A stretch of 64,000 bases of DNA. Origin: a bacterium. GTDB lineage: Bacteria; Moduliflexota; Moduliflexia; Moduliflexales; JAUQPW01. The position numbers were made by a program, and so were the translations under genes. Where the stretch lies: positions 64,407 through 128,406 of the forward strand of contig JAUQPW010000002.1 in the NCBI GenBank assembly GCA_030550175.1. The letters are read 5' to 3'. Shown here in pieces: positions 1-7,107 of this stretch (its first letter is position 1; each line of letters starts with the position of its first letter). The notes under the pieces are model-generated. The model was not told the origin of the DNA. It did not search any database and saw only the letters and a list, made by a program, of their open reading frames with translations.

Positions 1-90
1 GGGGGTGTTTCTTTTTCCACCTACTAAGTTGATACGGATACACCGGTTGTAGGTTTACCGGAGTGGGTAAAGGCCGCCGGGATAGATAAT

Positions 91-130
91 AAAAAAGCTT
101 CTCCCCTCCGGTTGGGCAGAGGGGAGAAGC
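91..130 (-). terminator. Intrinsic terminator of hsp20
   Basis: A perfect 12-bp stem (97-108 with 119-130) with a 10-nt loop is followed, on the minus strand, by six U residues (91-96). It lies 58 nt past the hsp20 stop and is oriented to end that transcript. A second small hairpin at 158-172 followed by a T-run at 173-180 points the other way and could end a plus-strand transcript entering from outside the window. Confidence 0.85.
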
Positions 131-187
131 CTCTTGAGGAAGGGCTTATTGAGAAGGCCATCCCCGGGATGGGTTTTTTTAATTTAA

Positions 188-682
188 TTAGGCATTCAAG
201 GCTTTTTCACCGGTTTCAACCATTACAGGAACCTTTTTAGGAACAATATCTGAAGCCGGTAGAGTAATTTCTAAAACCCCATCTTTATATTTTGCATGGA
301 TCTGTTCCGCATCTACTTTTCTGGGAAGGGTAATGGTTCGTTCAAATTTTCCATAGGGAATTTCGCTAAAATAATAATCTTCACTCTTCATCCCTTCCAG
401 GGGTTTCCGTTCGCCTTTGAGGATCAGTTGATTTCCCAATACGGATATATCAACTTCTTTTGGATCTATGCCAGGCAATACCGCCCGTACCACCAATTCC
501 TCTCCTTTAATGAAACATTCCATAGCGGGCTGCCAGTGACCACTTGTGTAGCTCCAGGGACTCAGACCTGTTACAAACCTGCTTCTCACGGTATCACCCC
601 AAATTCTGTCAAACAGGTTATCCAATTCGTTTTGAATGGTAAAGATCTCATTAAAGGGATTCCATTTGGTCAATCCTAACAT
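188..682 (-). CDS. hsp20: Small heat-shock protein (Hsp20/alpha-crystallin family)
   Basis: A 164-aa ATP-independent holdase chaperone that binds unfolding proteins in the cytoplasm. The N-terminal part (MLGLTKWNPFNEIF) is typical of bacterial Hsp20 proteins. The alpha-crystallin domain spans roughly residues 50-150, with the conserved L-P-x-x-V-D stretch and a G-V-L-x-I-x-L-P motif near its end. A VPV motif near the C terminus matches the I/V-x-I/V oligomerisation motif. The ATG at 682 is chosen over an upstream in-frame ATG at 724 because a strong AAGGAGGTG ribosome site (691-699) sits 8 nt before it. The gene stands alone between its own promoter and terminator. The leader can hide the ribosome site in a helix (see the separate entry). 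Family assignment is secure. Confidence 0.95.
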   Translation of the reverse strand: MLGLTKWNPFNEIFTIQNELDNLFDRIWGDTVRSRFVTGLSPWSYTSGHWQPAMECFIKGEELVVRAVLPGIDPKEVDISVLGNQLILKGERKPLEGMKSEDYYFSEIPYGKFERTITLPRKVDAEQIHAKYKDGVLEITLPASDIVPKKVPVMVETGEKALNA

Positions 683-690
683 CGTCGATA

Positions 691-735
691 CACCTCCTTG
701 GTTAATCTCCTGATCAGAACCCATCCCAGGGAGGC
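691..735 (-). promoter_or_regulatory. Candidate RNA thermometer over the hsp20 ribosome site
   Basis: In the hsp20 mRNA leader the segment GCCUCCCUGG (735 down to 726) can pair with CCAAGGAGGU (701 down to 692). This gives nine base pairs including one G-U, with one internal C-A mismatch and a 24-nt loop. The paired 3' strand contains the whole Shine-Dalgarno sequence of hsp20. Imperfect helices that mask the ribosome site are known for many bacterial hsp20 genes (ROSE and related thermometers). Thermosensing here is inferred from pairing only. Confidence 0.5.
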
Positions 736-756
736 TTTTTGGCTTTCCAAGTTTAT

Positions 757-785
757 ATACTAAAATCTCCGGGATGAACTTTCAA
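757..785 (-). promoter_or_regulatory. Sigma-70-type promoter of hsp20
   Basis: On the minus strand TTGAAA (785-780) and TAGTAT (762-757) are separated by exactly 17 nt. Transcription would start near 750, giving a leader of about 68 nt that includes the putative thermometer. The rest of this gap (786-1005) is AT-rich and shows no gene. Confidence 0.55.
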
Positions 786-1005
786 CTTTGAATAAATGGA
801 TTACATAATCATTAAAAGAATCCTAAAGCCGGAGAAGAAAAATATAAAATATTTTCGAGTCTTTTCTTTAAAAATTTTTTATTTACTTTTAAAATTGAAG
901 GAGTGTTAAAAATTTTTGAAGGAAATTTGATATAAAGACACTAAACTTTTATCTGTGGATTTCTCTCAAAACTACTCCCTGAACTTTCTGAAGGCTTCAG
1001 AACGG

Positions 1006-1917
1006 TCAACGTTTCAGCGGAATAAAACCGGATCCCAGGGCCTGGTGGGCATTGCCGATTACCACGAAGGCCTTGGGATCCACCGATGCTACAATTCGTT
1101 TCATCTCAATAACTTGCGGACGGTACACGGCACACCAGACAATAAAATGGGGTTGATGGGTATAACCTCCGATCACCTGCCAGTGAGTAACCCCTCGATG
1201 CAATCCTTCCATCAGGGCTTTGGTTAATTCTTCGGGATGGTCTGTGACGATGACCACGGTACGTACCGTGCTGGGCCCTTCCAGGGCGAAATCGGAGGCC
1301 AGTCCATTCAGAAACAGGGTCAAAAGAGCATGTAACGCAGTTTCCCACCCAAATACAAATCCTGCGGCCAGAATAATAATCCCGTCGGTATATAGGTAAA
1401 TCTGGCTCAGGGGAATCCCGGTCTTCTGTTGGAGGATGCGACCCACGATACCGGTACCTCCTACCGTCCCTCCTGCCCGATAGATAATTCCCACACCAAT
1501 ACCGGAAACCAATCCGGCATAGATGGTACTCAGCAGTATGTTGGTGGTAATGGGATATTGGGTCAGGATCATAGGAAAGAAGACAAGGAACAGATCCGTT
1601 GCCAGGGAAAAGATAAAAACGGCCAGCATGGTGTAGATTAGGAATTGCCAGCGTCCTAAATAGAAGTACCCTAGGGTCAGGAGAGGAATATTCATGATTA
1701 AGTACAAAACACCTACCGGCCAGCCGGTAAAGTGATTAATGATGATACCGATTCCACTGATCCCACCTGCTGCAAGGTTGAAGGGTACCTGGAAAAGGCT
1801 ATAGCCAAAGGCAGCTATAACGGCCCCAACGGCAATGATAACCGGTTGTCTGATTTTCTTCCAGATATGAGAAAAGGCATGCCGCTTCCTCACCAGTCGT
1901 CTAAGGAATTGTTTCAT
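1006..1917 (-). CDS. YitT family membrane protein (DUF161 + DUF2179)
   Basis: A 303-aa inner-membrane protein. About five to six hydrophobic segments lie between residues 25 and 210, with the family's glycine-rich motif AAGGISGIGIIINHFTGWPVG in the first half. A soluble C-terminal domain (about 220-300, DUF2179 type) contains FIVWCAVYRPQ and ends with a conserved F-V-V-I-G-N-A-x-x-A-L-G-x-G-F motif. The ATG at 1917 is preferred to an upstream TTG because GGAG lies nine bases before it. Transport substrate and physiological role of the family are not established. It is followed downstream by hsp20 on the same strand but with an independent hsp20 promoter between them. Confidence 0.88.
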   Translation of the reverse strand: MKQFLRRLVRKRHAFSHIWKKIRQPVIIAVGAVIAAFGYSLFQVPFNLAAGGISGIGIIINHFTGWPVGVLYLIMNIPLLTLGYFYLGRWQFLIYTMLAVFIFSLATDLFLVFFPMILTQYPITTNILLSTIYAGLVSGIGVGIIYRAGGTVGGTGIVGRILQQKTGIPLSQIYLYTDGIIILAAGFVFGWETALHALLTLFLNGLASDFALEGPSTVRTVVIVTDHPEELTKALMEGLHRGVTHWQVIGGYTHQPHFIVWCAVYRPQVIEMKRIVASVDPKAFVVIGNAHQALGSGFIPLKR

Positions 1918-1996
1918 GTTAGGGTTCTCCTCTATAAACAAGCTGGTTTGATCGTTAAGGAGGTTTAAGAGGTCTTAATGGAGGCCCTTACCGGGG

Positions 1997-2485
1997 TCAT
2001 CTTTGTCCTTCCTGGCTTTCATAAATTATATCGGCAGGTAAATCTTTCTGCTGGGCTGCTTGTTTAGCGAGTTGATCGCAGCGCTCGTTTTCTGAATTAC
2101 CCGCATGCCCTCGGATCCATACAAACTTAACTTTATGTTGTTGACATAATCGGAGTAGTTGCTCCCATAAATCGGAGTTGAGAGCCTTCTCCTCCCTGTT
2201 TCTCATCCAGCCATTTGCCTGCCATCGTTTCACCCACCCTTTCATCATGGCGTTAACCAGGTATTGTGAATCGGTATAAATGGTTACCTCACACCTGGTC
2301 TTAAGGGCCTGTAGACCGGCGATGGCTGCCATGATTTCCATACGGTTATTCGTTGTCCGTCGAAATCCACCGGACAGTTCTTTTCTGTGATCTCCATTAA
2401 GCAAAACAACCCCGTAACCCCCCGGACCTGGATTTTTTAGGCATCCGCCATCGGTATACATAATCACCTTCTTAAGCTTGTTCAT
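1997..2485 (-). CDS. rnhA: Ribonuclease HI
   Basis: A 162-aa enzyme that cleaves the RNA strand of RNA-DNA hybrids, acting in removal of R-loops and primers. The four catalytic acidic residues are visible: D12 (YTDGG), E50 (NNRME), D72 (YTDSQY) and D137 in the [16 protein letters not shown] motif, which also carries H127. The basic handle region with tryptophans ([11 protein letters not shown]) typical of the E. coli-type enzyme is present. Length is normal for the family. The gene lies 79 bp upstream of the YitT gene on the same strand and may share its transcript. Confidence 0.96.
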   Translation of the reverse strand: MNKLKKVIMYTDGGCLKNPGPGGYGVVLLNGDHRKELSGGFRRTTNNRMEIMAAIAGLQALKTRCEVTIYTDSQYLVNAMMKGWVKRWQANGWMRNREEKALNSDLWEQLLRLCQQHKVKFVWIRGHAGNSENERCDQLAKQAAQQKDLPADIIYESQEGQR

Positions 2486-3045
2486 CTCTCTCCGATCCTA
2501 CGACGAACAAATTCCCCTCTTCCCTTATCCAGGACAAAGCCTTTCAAATCTTTAGTAAATTCTAGGGTGACTTCCCCGGCTTGTCAATAGCTTTGTCGGG
2601 AAGCTATATCAGCCCGCTACCTTTCCAATCAACTGCAGATTGGTTCTCAACCTGGCCTGAGGATGATCGAATTACCCTAGGAAATACACAAAGGCTCTTC
2701 CGAGAGGAGTAAAATGGGAAGAGGGATCCTAAACTTTCGCTCAGGTTTGGGAAAAAAGCAAGGGCACATTGCAACGTGCCCCTATGCTCGGGTTGAATTT
2801 CAATAGGAAATCGGTATGAGGGGAGATAGTCTTGAAGTCTGTTTTATTTCTTCTCTAAAAGTGGATAAGAAAGGTTTGGAAATGGAAAATTCCCCTTGTC
2901 AAAACTCGAAGCGCAGAATATATTAAATTCTGAATCTTGACAAAAGAGTCAGGTATTTTATTTTTTGCTGTCTCAAGAGACCGACGAACATTTTGAAGCA
3001 GATTCAAAAAATTGAGCCATTTTCATTCAAACAAGGAGTAGATAG
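2486..3045 (+). other. Intergenic region between rnhA and the cysteine operon
   Basis: No convincing gene in 560 nt. It holds a GC-rich hairpin (GGGCAC/GTGCCC, about 2764-2783), the divergent upstream region of rnhA, and tandem promoter-like sequences for the cysteine operon. The leader of that operon has two small perfect stems, GTCTC-AA-GAGAC near 2970 and TTTGAA-N5-TTCAAA near 2993. No known riboswitch was recognised. Confidence 0.5.
2896..2964 (+). promoter_or_regulatory. Tandem sigma-70 promoters of the cysteine-synthesis operon
   Basis: P1: TTGTCA (2896-2901), 17-nt spacer, TATATT (2919-2924). P2: consensus TTGACA (2937-2942), 16-nt spacer, TATTTT (2959-2964). Both point at the cysM-like gene starting at 3046. 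Two overlapping promoters suggest strong or dual control; no operator was recognised. Confidence 0.55.
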
Positions 3046-4011
3046 ATGATGGTAGCCACCTTAGATAGTAATGTAAAAGCCCCGAGGCCGAATAGAACTG
3101 TTGAAGGGAGTCTTCGATCTGGGTCCATACTGAGTCAAATTGGTAATACCCCTTTGATAAAGATTGAAAGTTTAAGCCAGGAGTTAGGGGGGGTAGAGGT
3201 TTATGCCAAGGCAGAATGGTTCAATCCGGGTGGTTCTGTCAAGGACCGGGCTGCCTTGATGATGTTACGGGAAGGAGAAAGATCCGGCAGGTTGACCAAG
3301 GATAAAATTATTTTGGAGCCTACCTCGGGTAATACCGGCATTGCTCTGGCTATGATCGGTAGTGCGACCGGGTATCGAGTTGAAATTGTCCTTCCTGAGA
3401 ATGCCAGTGAAGAAAGAAAAAAGATTTTAAGGGCTTACGGGGCTAAAATTCATTTCTCAAGTCCTTTTGAAGGTTCCGATGGGGCTATTCGGTTAGCCCG
3501 TAAAATTTACTATGAGAATCCCGGTAAGTATTTCATGCCAGATCAGTATAATAATCCTGCCAATGTCAAAGCCCATTACGAAACCACAGGTGTAGAAATC
3601 CTCAATCAAACTGGAGGTCGTATCACCCACTTTGTAGCGGCTCTGGGAACCAGTGGAACTCTCATGGGAACGGGAAAGCGACTGCGGGAGTACAACCCCA
3701 ACATTCAAATCATTGCTGTAGAACCCGGTGAGCCTCTGCATGGGATCGAAGGGTTAAAGCATATGGCTACTTCTATTGTTCCCGGAATTTACGATGAAAA
3801 GTTTGCCGACATGAAAATCAACGTGAATACCAACGACGCCTATGAAATGGCCCACAGAATGGCCCGGGAAGAGGGACTTTTGATAGGCCACTCAGCAGGG
3901 GCCGCTTTAGTTGGGGTTATGGAGGTAGGCCGGCAGCTTACCCACGGGGTAATTGTAACTATTTTGCCCGACAGTGGAGAAAGGTATCTCAGTACAGAAG
4001 ACCGATTATGA
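3046..4011 (+). CDS. cysM: PLP-dependent cysteine synthase (CysM/CysK family)
   Basis: A 321-aa enzyme replacing the leaving group of an activated serine with sulfide or a sulfur-carrier thiocarboxylate to make cysteine. The PLP lysine is K66 in PGGSVKDR. The substrate loop EPTSGNTG (91-98) and the C-terminal phosphate-binding region (HSAGAALVG, DSGERYLST) are present. An N-terminal extension of about 25 residues precedes the fold. The start is supported by AAGGAG at 3033-3038; a second ATG follows immediately. The stop overlaps the next gene by 4 nt. In Mycobacterium tuberculosis the equivalent enzyme uses O-phosphoserine and the thiocarboxylated carrier CysO, and the neighbours here (peptidase, E1, carrier) reproduce that set. 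Use of the carrier rather than free sulfide is therefore inferred from context. Confidence 0.9.
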   Translation: MMVATLDSNVKAPRPNRTVEGSLRSGSILSQIGNTPLIKIESLSQELGGVEVYAKAEWFNPGGSVKDRAALMMLREGERSGRLTKDKIILEPTSGNTGIALAMIGSATGYRVEIVLPENASEERKKILRAYGAKIHFSSPFEGSDGAIRLARKIYYENPGKYFMPDQYNNPANVKAHYETTGVEILNQTGGRITHFVAALGTSGTLMGTGKRLREYNPNIQIIAVEPGEPLHGIEGLKHMATSIVPGIYDEKFADMKINVNTNDAYEMAHRMAREEGLLIGHSAGAALVGVMEVGRQLTHGVIVTILPDSGERYLSTEDRL

Positions 4012-4481
4012 TATATGTCGAGAAATCTAAATTGGAGGAAATTTATCAACATGCCGAGGCAACCTACCCCGAGGAATGTTGTGGCATTATAACAGGTCCT
4101 AAGGATCAAGATACCTGGACGGTTCATCGGATTACCAATATTCAAAATGAGCTTCATCGGAAAGACCCGAATAAGTATAAGCGCGACGCTCGAATTGCCT
4201 ATTACATGGATCCTCAAGAGATGATGCGGGTTTTTCAGCAAGCCGAGGAACGAAAGGAAGAGATCAAGGGGTTCTATCATTCTCATCCTGAGCACGAAGC
4301 TTATTTTTCTCAGGAAGATAAATATATGGCTCTCTCCGGAGAGTGGGGAGAACCCATGTATCCTGACGCTTTTCATATGGTCGTTTCGGTTTATGGAGGA
4401 AAAGTAAAAAATGCCCGGATTTTTATATGGGATGAAGTGGCAAAGGATTTCAAGGAGGAAGCTTTTCAAGTTAAAGATTGA
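4008..4481 (+). CDS. mec: JAMM/MPN+ metallopeptidase (Mec-like)
   Basis: A 157-aa zinc peptidase. The JAMM motif is complete: E22/E23 in PEECCG, then H91-S-H93-P, S101 and D104. In known homologues (Mec of mycobacteria, QbsD of Pseudomonas) such enzymes release cysteine from the C terminus of a sulfur-carrier protein or trim extra residues after its di-glycine. The carrier encoded 1.4 kb downstream ends GG-Lys-Ser, so a trimming step would be needed before activation. The ATG overlaps the cysM stop, so translation is probably coupled. Two adjacent cysteines (C24, C25) beside the catalytic glutamate are typical of the subfamily. Confidence 0.9.
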   Translation: MIYVEKSKLEEIYQHAEATYPEECCGIITGPKDQDTWTVHRITNIQNELHRKDPNKYKRDARIAYYMDPQEMMRVFQQAEERKEEIKGFYHSHPEHEAYFSQEDKYMALSGEWGEPMYPDAFHMVVSVYGGKVKNARIFIWDEVAKDFKEEAFQVKD

Positions 4482-4485
4482 ACAG

Positions 4486-4532
4486 GAAACAAGAGGCAAG
4501 AAATAAAATTTCTTGTTTCTTACCTCTTGCTT
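4486..4532. repeat. Imperfect palindrome in the JAMM-E1 spacer
   Basis: AAGAAAT (4498-4504) and ATTTCTT (4508-4514) form the core around a 3-nt loop. The arms extend outward with AAGAGG-type words on the left and CCTCTTG on the right. This is one of many spacer palindromes in the window (see findings). Confidence 0.6.
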
Positions 4533-4540
4533 CTGATCCT

Positions 4541-5725
4541 ATGAGTTTAACGAAAGATCAACTACTACAACAGGTAAAAAAGGAAATATCGGAGGTGACA
4601 CCCCACGAAGTCCATGAGAGACTTCAGAAAGGGGACAAGTTTGTCCTCTTAGATGTGCGAGAAAAGGAAGAGTTTGATGAAGGAGCCATTGAAAATGCAG
4701 TGTTTATTCCCAGGGGCTTTCTGGAGTTAAGAATCGAAAATGCGGTTCCAGATAAGGATACCCCCATCGTTGTTTATTGTGCAGGCGGGGTTCGATCTGC
4801 CTTAGCTACTAAAACCTTAAAAGATATGGGCTATAAAAATGTACAATCCATGGTGGGAGGTTTTAATGCCTGGAAAAATGCCCAGTATAAAGTGGTAAAA
4901 CCAAAGTTCTTAACTCCTGAACAACGGACCCGTTATAGCCGTCAGATTCTTATTCCGGAAGTTGGAGAAAAAGGACAAATCAAGCTTTTAGAAAGCAAAG
5001 TTTTATTAATTGGAGCGGGTGGACTGGGTTCTCCTGCGGCTTATTATCTGGCTGCAGCCGGTGTAGGAACTTTGGGGATTGTAGATTCAGACGTGGTAGA
5101 CGAATCGAATTTGCAGCGGCAAATCCTGCATAATACCGAGTGGTTAGGTAAGAGCAAGGTAGAATCTGCCCAAAATACCCTCAAAAAACTCAATCCGGGT
5201 ATTACCGTCATTCCTTATGCCGAGAGGCTTTCGGTGAATAATATTGATATTATTAAGGACTACGATGTGATCATTGATGGAAGTGATAATTTTAAGACCC
5301 GGTACCTGGTCAATGATGCCTGTATCTTTTATGGTAAACCCAATATTTATGGGAGTATCTTTCGATTTGAAGGGCAGGCCACAACGTTTATTCCCGGTGA
5401 AGGGCCTTGCTATCGGTGCCTCTATCCCATACCCACTCCGGCAGAGTTAGCCCCAACCTGAGACGAAGCCGGAGTCCTGGGCGTGTTACCCGGGGTTATT
5501 GGTTTGTTACAGGCCACCGATGCCCTCAAACTTATTCTCGGTATCGGTTCTACCATGATGGGAAAATTAATCCTGTATGATGCCTTGAATACGGAATTTC
5601 GTGAATTAGAGATCCGTCGTGATCCCAATTGCGCGGTTTGCGGAAAAAATCCGGAAATCAAAGATTTTATCGATTACGATGAATTTGTTGCCACCGGAGC
5701 TGTTTGCAGTGTGGCCCATGCTTAG
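4541..5725 (+). CDS. moeZ: Rhodanese-E1 sulfur-carrier activating enzyme with selenocysteine at the catalytic position (UGA at 5459-5461)
   Basis: If UGA is read as selenocysteine this is a 394-aa protein. Residues 15-115 are a rhodanese domain with active-site loop C80-AGGVR. Residues 125-394 are a ThiF/MoeB-type E1 domain with the ATP loop GAGGLGSP (158-165), D182 region, Arg finger NLQRQ, and zinc cysteines C290-x2-C293 and C364-x2-C367. Sec307 falls where MoeB, MoeZ and UBA4/MOCS3 relatives have their conserved cysteine, just before the invariant EAGVLGVLPG. Reading continues in frame for 87 more residues that the fold requires. The enzyme would adenylate the carrier's terminal glycine and hand over sulfur. 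The ATG at 4541 is preferred to a TTG at 4478, whose extra residues derive from a spacer palindrome. The rhodanese domain precedes E1, the reverse of MoeZ. Confidence 0.85.
5459..5497 (+). promoter_or_regulatory. Bacterial SECIS-like element
   Basis: Directly after the UGA (5459-5461), positions 5473-5481 pair with 5489-5497 (9 pairs including G-U) around the 7-nt loop CGUGUUA (5482-5488). The loop begins 20 nt after the UGA and has G as its second base, which fits the known spacing and loop rule for bacterial SECIS hairpins. SelB binding is inferred. Confidence 0.7.
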
Positions 5726-5740
5726 AGAGAAGAGAGTATA

Positions 5741-5881
5741 AGTGCGTGGGAGTGGGGGGGTATGGGGGTGTGGGAGTGGGGGGTATGGGAGTATGGGGGT
5801 ATGGAAGTGTTAAAGTGTGGGAGACATTGCTTTCCTACCCTCCTCTACTTCCATATCCCCACACTTCCATACTCCCATACT
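5741..5881. repeat. Octamer-array inverted repeat R1
   Basis: The left arm (5741-5823) is a run of degenerate 8-nt units GGRRGTRY such as GGGAGTAT and GGAAGTGT. The right arm (5833-5881) is the complementary C-rich series. Either strand would fold into a long hairpin with the G-rich arm first. It separates the E1 gene from the carrier gene. Confidence 0.9.
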
Positions 5882-5892
5882 AGCAGGGTAGT

Positions 5893-6174
5893 ATGCCCGT
5901 TCAGGTACGTATTCCAGCCCCTTTACGAAAATTAACGGGAAATAAGGATGAAATACAAGCCTCAGGAGGAAATATCCGGGAGGTTTTTGAGAACCTGGAG
6001 AAACAATATCCGGGGATGAAGGAAAAGCTTTACAACCCGGATGGAACTCTTAAACGGTTTGTAAATATTTATATTAATAACCGGGATATTCGGTTTATGG
6101 AAGGAGAACATACACCGGTTCATGATGGGGATGAAGTAGCCATCATTCCTGCCATTGCCGGAGGTAAAAGCTAA
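5893..6174 (+). CDS. cysO: MoaD/ThiS-like sulfur-carrier protein (CysO-like), C-terminally masked
   Basis: A 93-aa ubiquitin-fold carrier. The N terminus (PVQVRIPAPLRKLTG) and the strand near the end (GDEVAIIPAIAGG) are diagnostic of the MoaD/CysO group. Carriers are normally activated at a terminal Gly-Gly; here two extra residues, Lys92 and Ser93, follow G90-G91. The JAMM peptidase encoded in the same operon is the obvious candidate to remove them, as QbsD does for QbsE. It would then be adenylated by the E1 selenoprotein and deliver sulfur to the cysteine synthase. The ribosome site (GCAGGG) is weak, and the octamer array R1 lies directly upstream, so its expression relative to the rest of the operon may differ. 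Confidence 0.85.
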   Translation: MPVQVRIPAPLRKLTGNKDEIQASGGNIREVFENLEKQYPGMKEKLYNPDGTLKRFVNIYINNRDIRFMEGEHTPVHDGDEVAIIPAIAGGKS

Positions 6175-6203
6175 GCCGTTTAAAGAGATCCTTAACCCAG
6201 GCG

Positions 6204-6239
6204 GAGGAAAAAAGATGGAATCTTTTTTCCTCATTTTTT
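6204..6239 (+). terminator. Intrinsic terminator of the cysteine operon
   Basis: A 13-bp perfect stem (6204-6216 with 6220-6232) with a 3-nt loop is followed by TTTTTT at 6234-6239, 30 nt past the carrier stop. Confidence 0.9.
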
Positions 6240-6718
6240 GTATCAACGGAAATTTCCAAATCAAGAGTCCTTCCCAAGATAACAACTTCCAGCTTCTAGC
6301 ACCCCTTCCAGGGGCGCAATCACTTCGTTTAATCGGGTTTATACCAAATCTGATAAAAATATTATCTTCAATATGAATAGCGGGTGACCGGTCCATTACT
6401 CCTTCGAAAGGTTATATCTGATCGGTGTGGAAATGGGGGATAAAGAATAGGGGTAGGCCCGCAGGGTCGCCCTACCATCTTCAGGACGATAGGTTTTTAA
6501 ACCGATAAAACTTTTTCTTTAAACTTTTCGAGCGGATTCTTTCTTTTTTTCTTGCAAAATAAATAAGAATGTTATATTTATAGTCACGCTTGATGTTTAA
6601 CCATGGAAACCCTAGATTTTAAAGGGATTTTCAAGATTTGTTTTGAGTTCAGGTAAGAACCTTTTAGGTTAAAGGAGATCATTTTATTTTTTATATCAGG
6701 AAAGGAGGATAGGTCGTT
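6240..6718 (+). other. Intergenic region upstream of the HU/IHF gene
   Basis: No gene seen. A short palindrome of the type GTAGG-CCCGCAGGG-TCGCCCTAC lies near 6453-6475. A similar sequence (GTAGGAGCGACC...GGTCGCCCCTAC) is at 21840-21868, suggesting a small dispersed palindromic repeat. The right half is AT-rich and contains the promoter described next. Confidence 0.5.
6552..6580 (+). promoter_or_regulatory. Probable promoter of the HU/IHF gene
   Basis: TTGCAA (6552-6557) is followed after 17 nt by TATTTA (6575-6580) within the string TTATATTTATAGT, leaving other -10 registers possible. The leader would be about 130 nt. Confidence 0.4.
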
Positions 6719-7003
6719 TTGACCAAGGTAGAAATAGCCAACAGAGTTGCCAAAGAAACGGGATTAACAAAAACCAAAGCCAGTGAAGCGGTAGAATCCC
6801 TTTTAACCATCATCAAGGAGGCTCTTAAAAACGAAGAGCGCTTGGAGTTTAGAGGGTTTGGGGTTTTTAGGGTTCGCAAACGGAAAGCCAGAACAGGCCG
6901 TAATCCGCGTACCGGGGAGGAAGCTCCGATTAGCGAAGGTAGGACGATTAAATTTAAGCCGGGAAAGGAATTTAAGGAAGCCATTATCAATCAAGGTGAA
7001 TAA
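6719..7003 (+). CDS. HU/IHF family nucleoid DNA-binding protein
   Basis: A 94-aa DNA-bending protein that acts as a dimer. The full fold is visible: N-terminal helices (MTKVEIANRVAKETGLTKT), the GFGVFRVRKRKARTGRNPRTGE beta arm whose Arg-Asn-Pro tip intercalates into DNA, and the conserved end (TIKFKPGKEFKEAI). Sequence is closer to the IHF-alpha side, but HU and IHF cannot be separated safely. Translation starts at TTG, supported by a strong AAAGGAGG at 6701-6708 ten bases upstream. It is transcribed ahead of the SPOR protein and lptD and may be the first gene of that cluster. Confidence 0.93.
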   Translation: MTKVEIANRVAKETGLTKTKASEAVESLLTIIKEALKNEERLEFRGFGVFRVRKRKARTGRNPRTGEEAPISEGRTIKFKPGKEFKEAIINQGE

Positions 7004-7107
7004 GAGAGATATGGTTTTAAACCTCTAGAGGAGTTTGATGACTGTCAATTAAGCTTTGATTCTAAGGCCATGAGTTTTTGACCTAACGTCCCAGAAAAGG
7101 AGGCTTT

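Noticed and set aside
3840..4499. 219-codon open frame on the minus strand
   Set aside because: It lies entirely antisense to the cysM-like and JAMM genes, which have clear motifs; no family features of its own.
5462..5725. Truncated E1 gene followed by an independent small gene
   Set aside because: The downstream frame lacks a start with ribosome site, continues the same fold in the same frame, and a SECIS-like hairpin follows the UGA, so read-through as Sec is the better reading.
5741..5881. CRISPR array
   Set aside because: Units are 8 nt, degenerate and contiguous with complementary arms; there are no 25-40-nt repeats with unique spacers.
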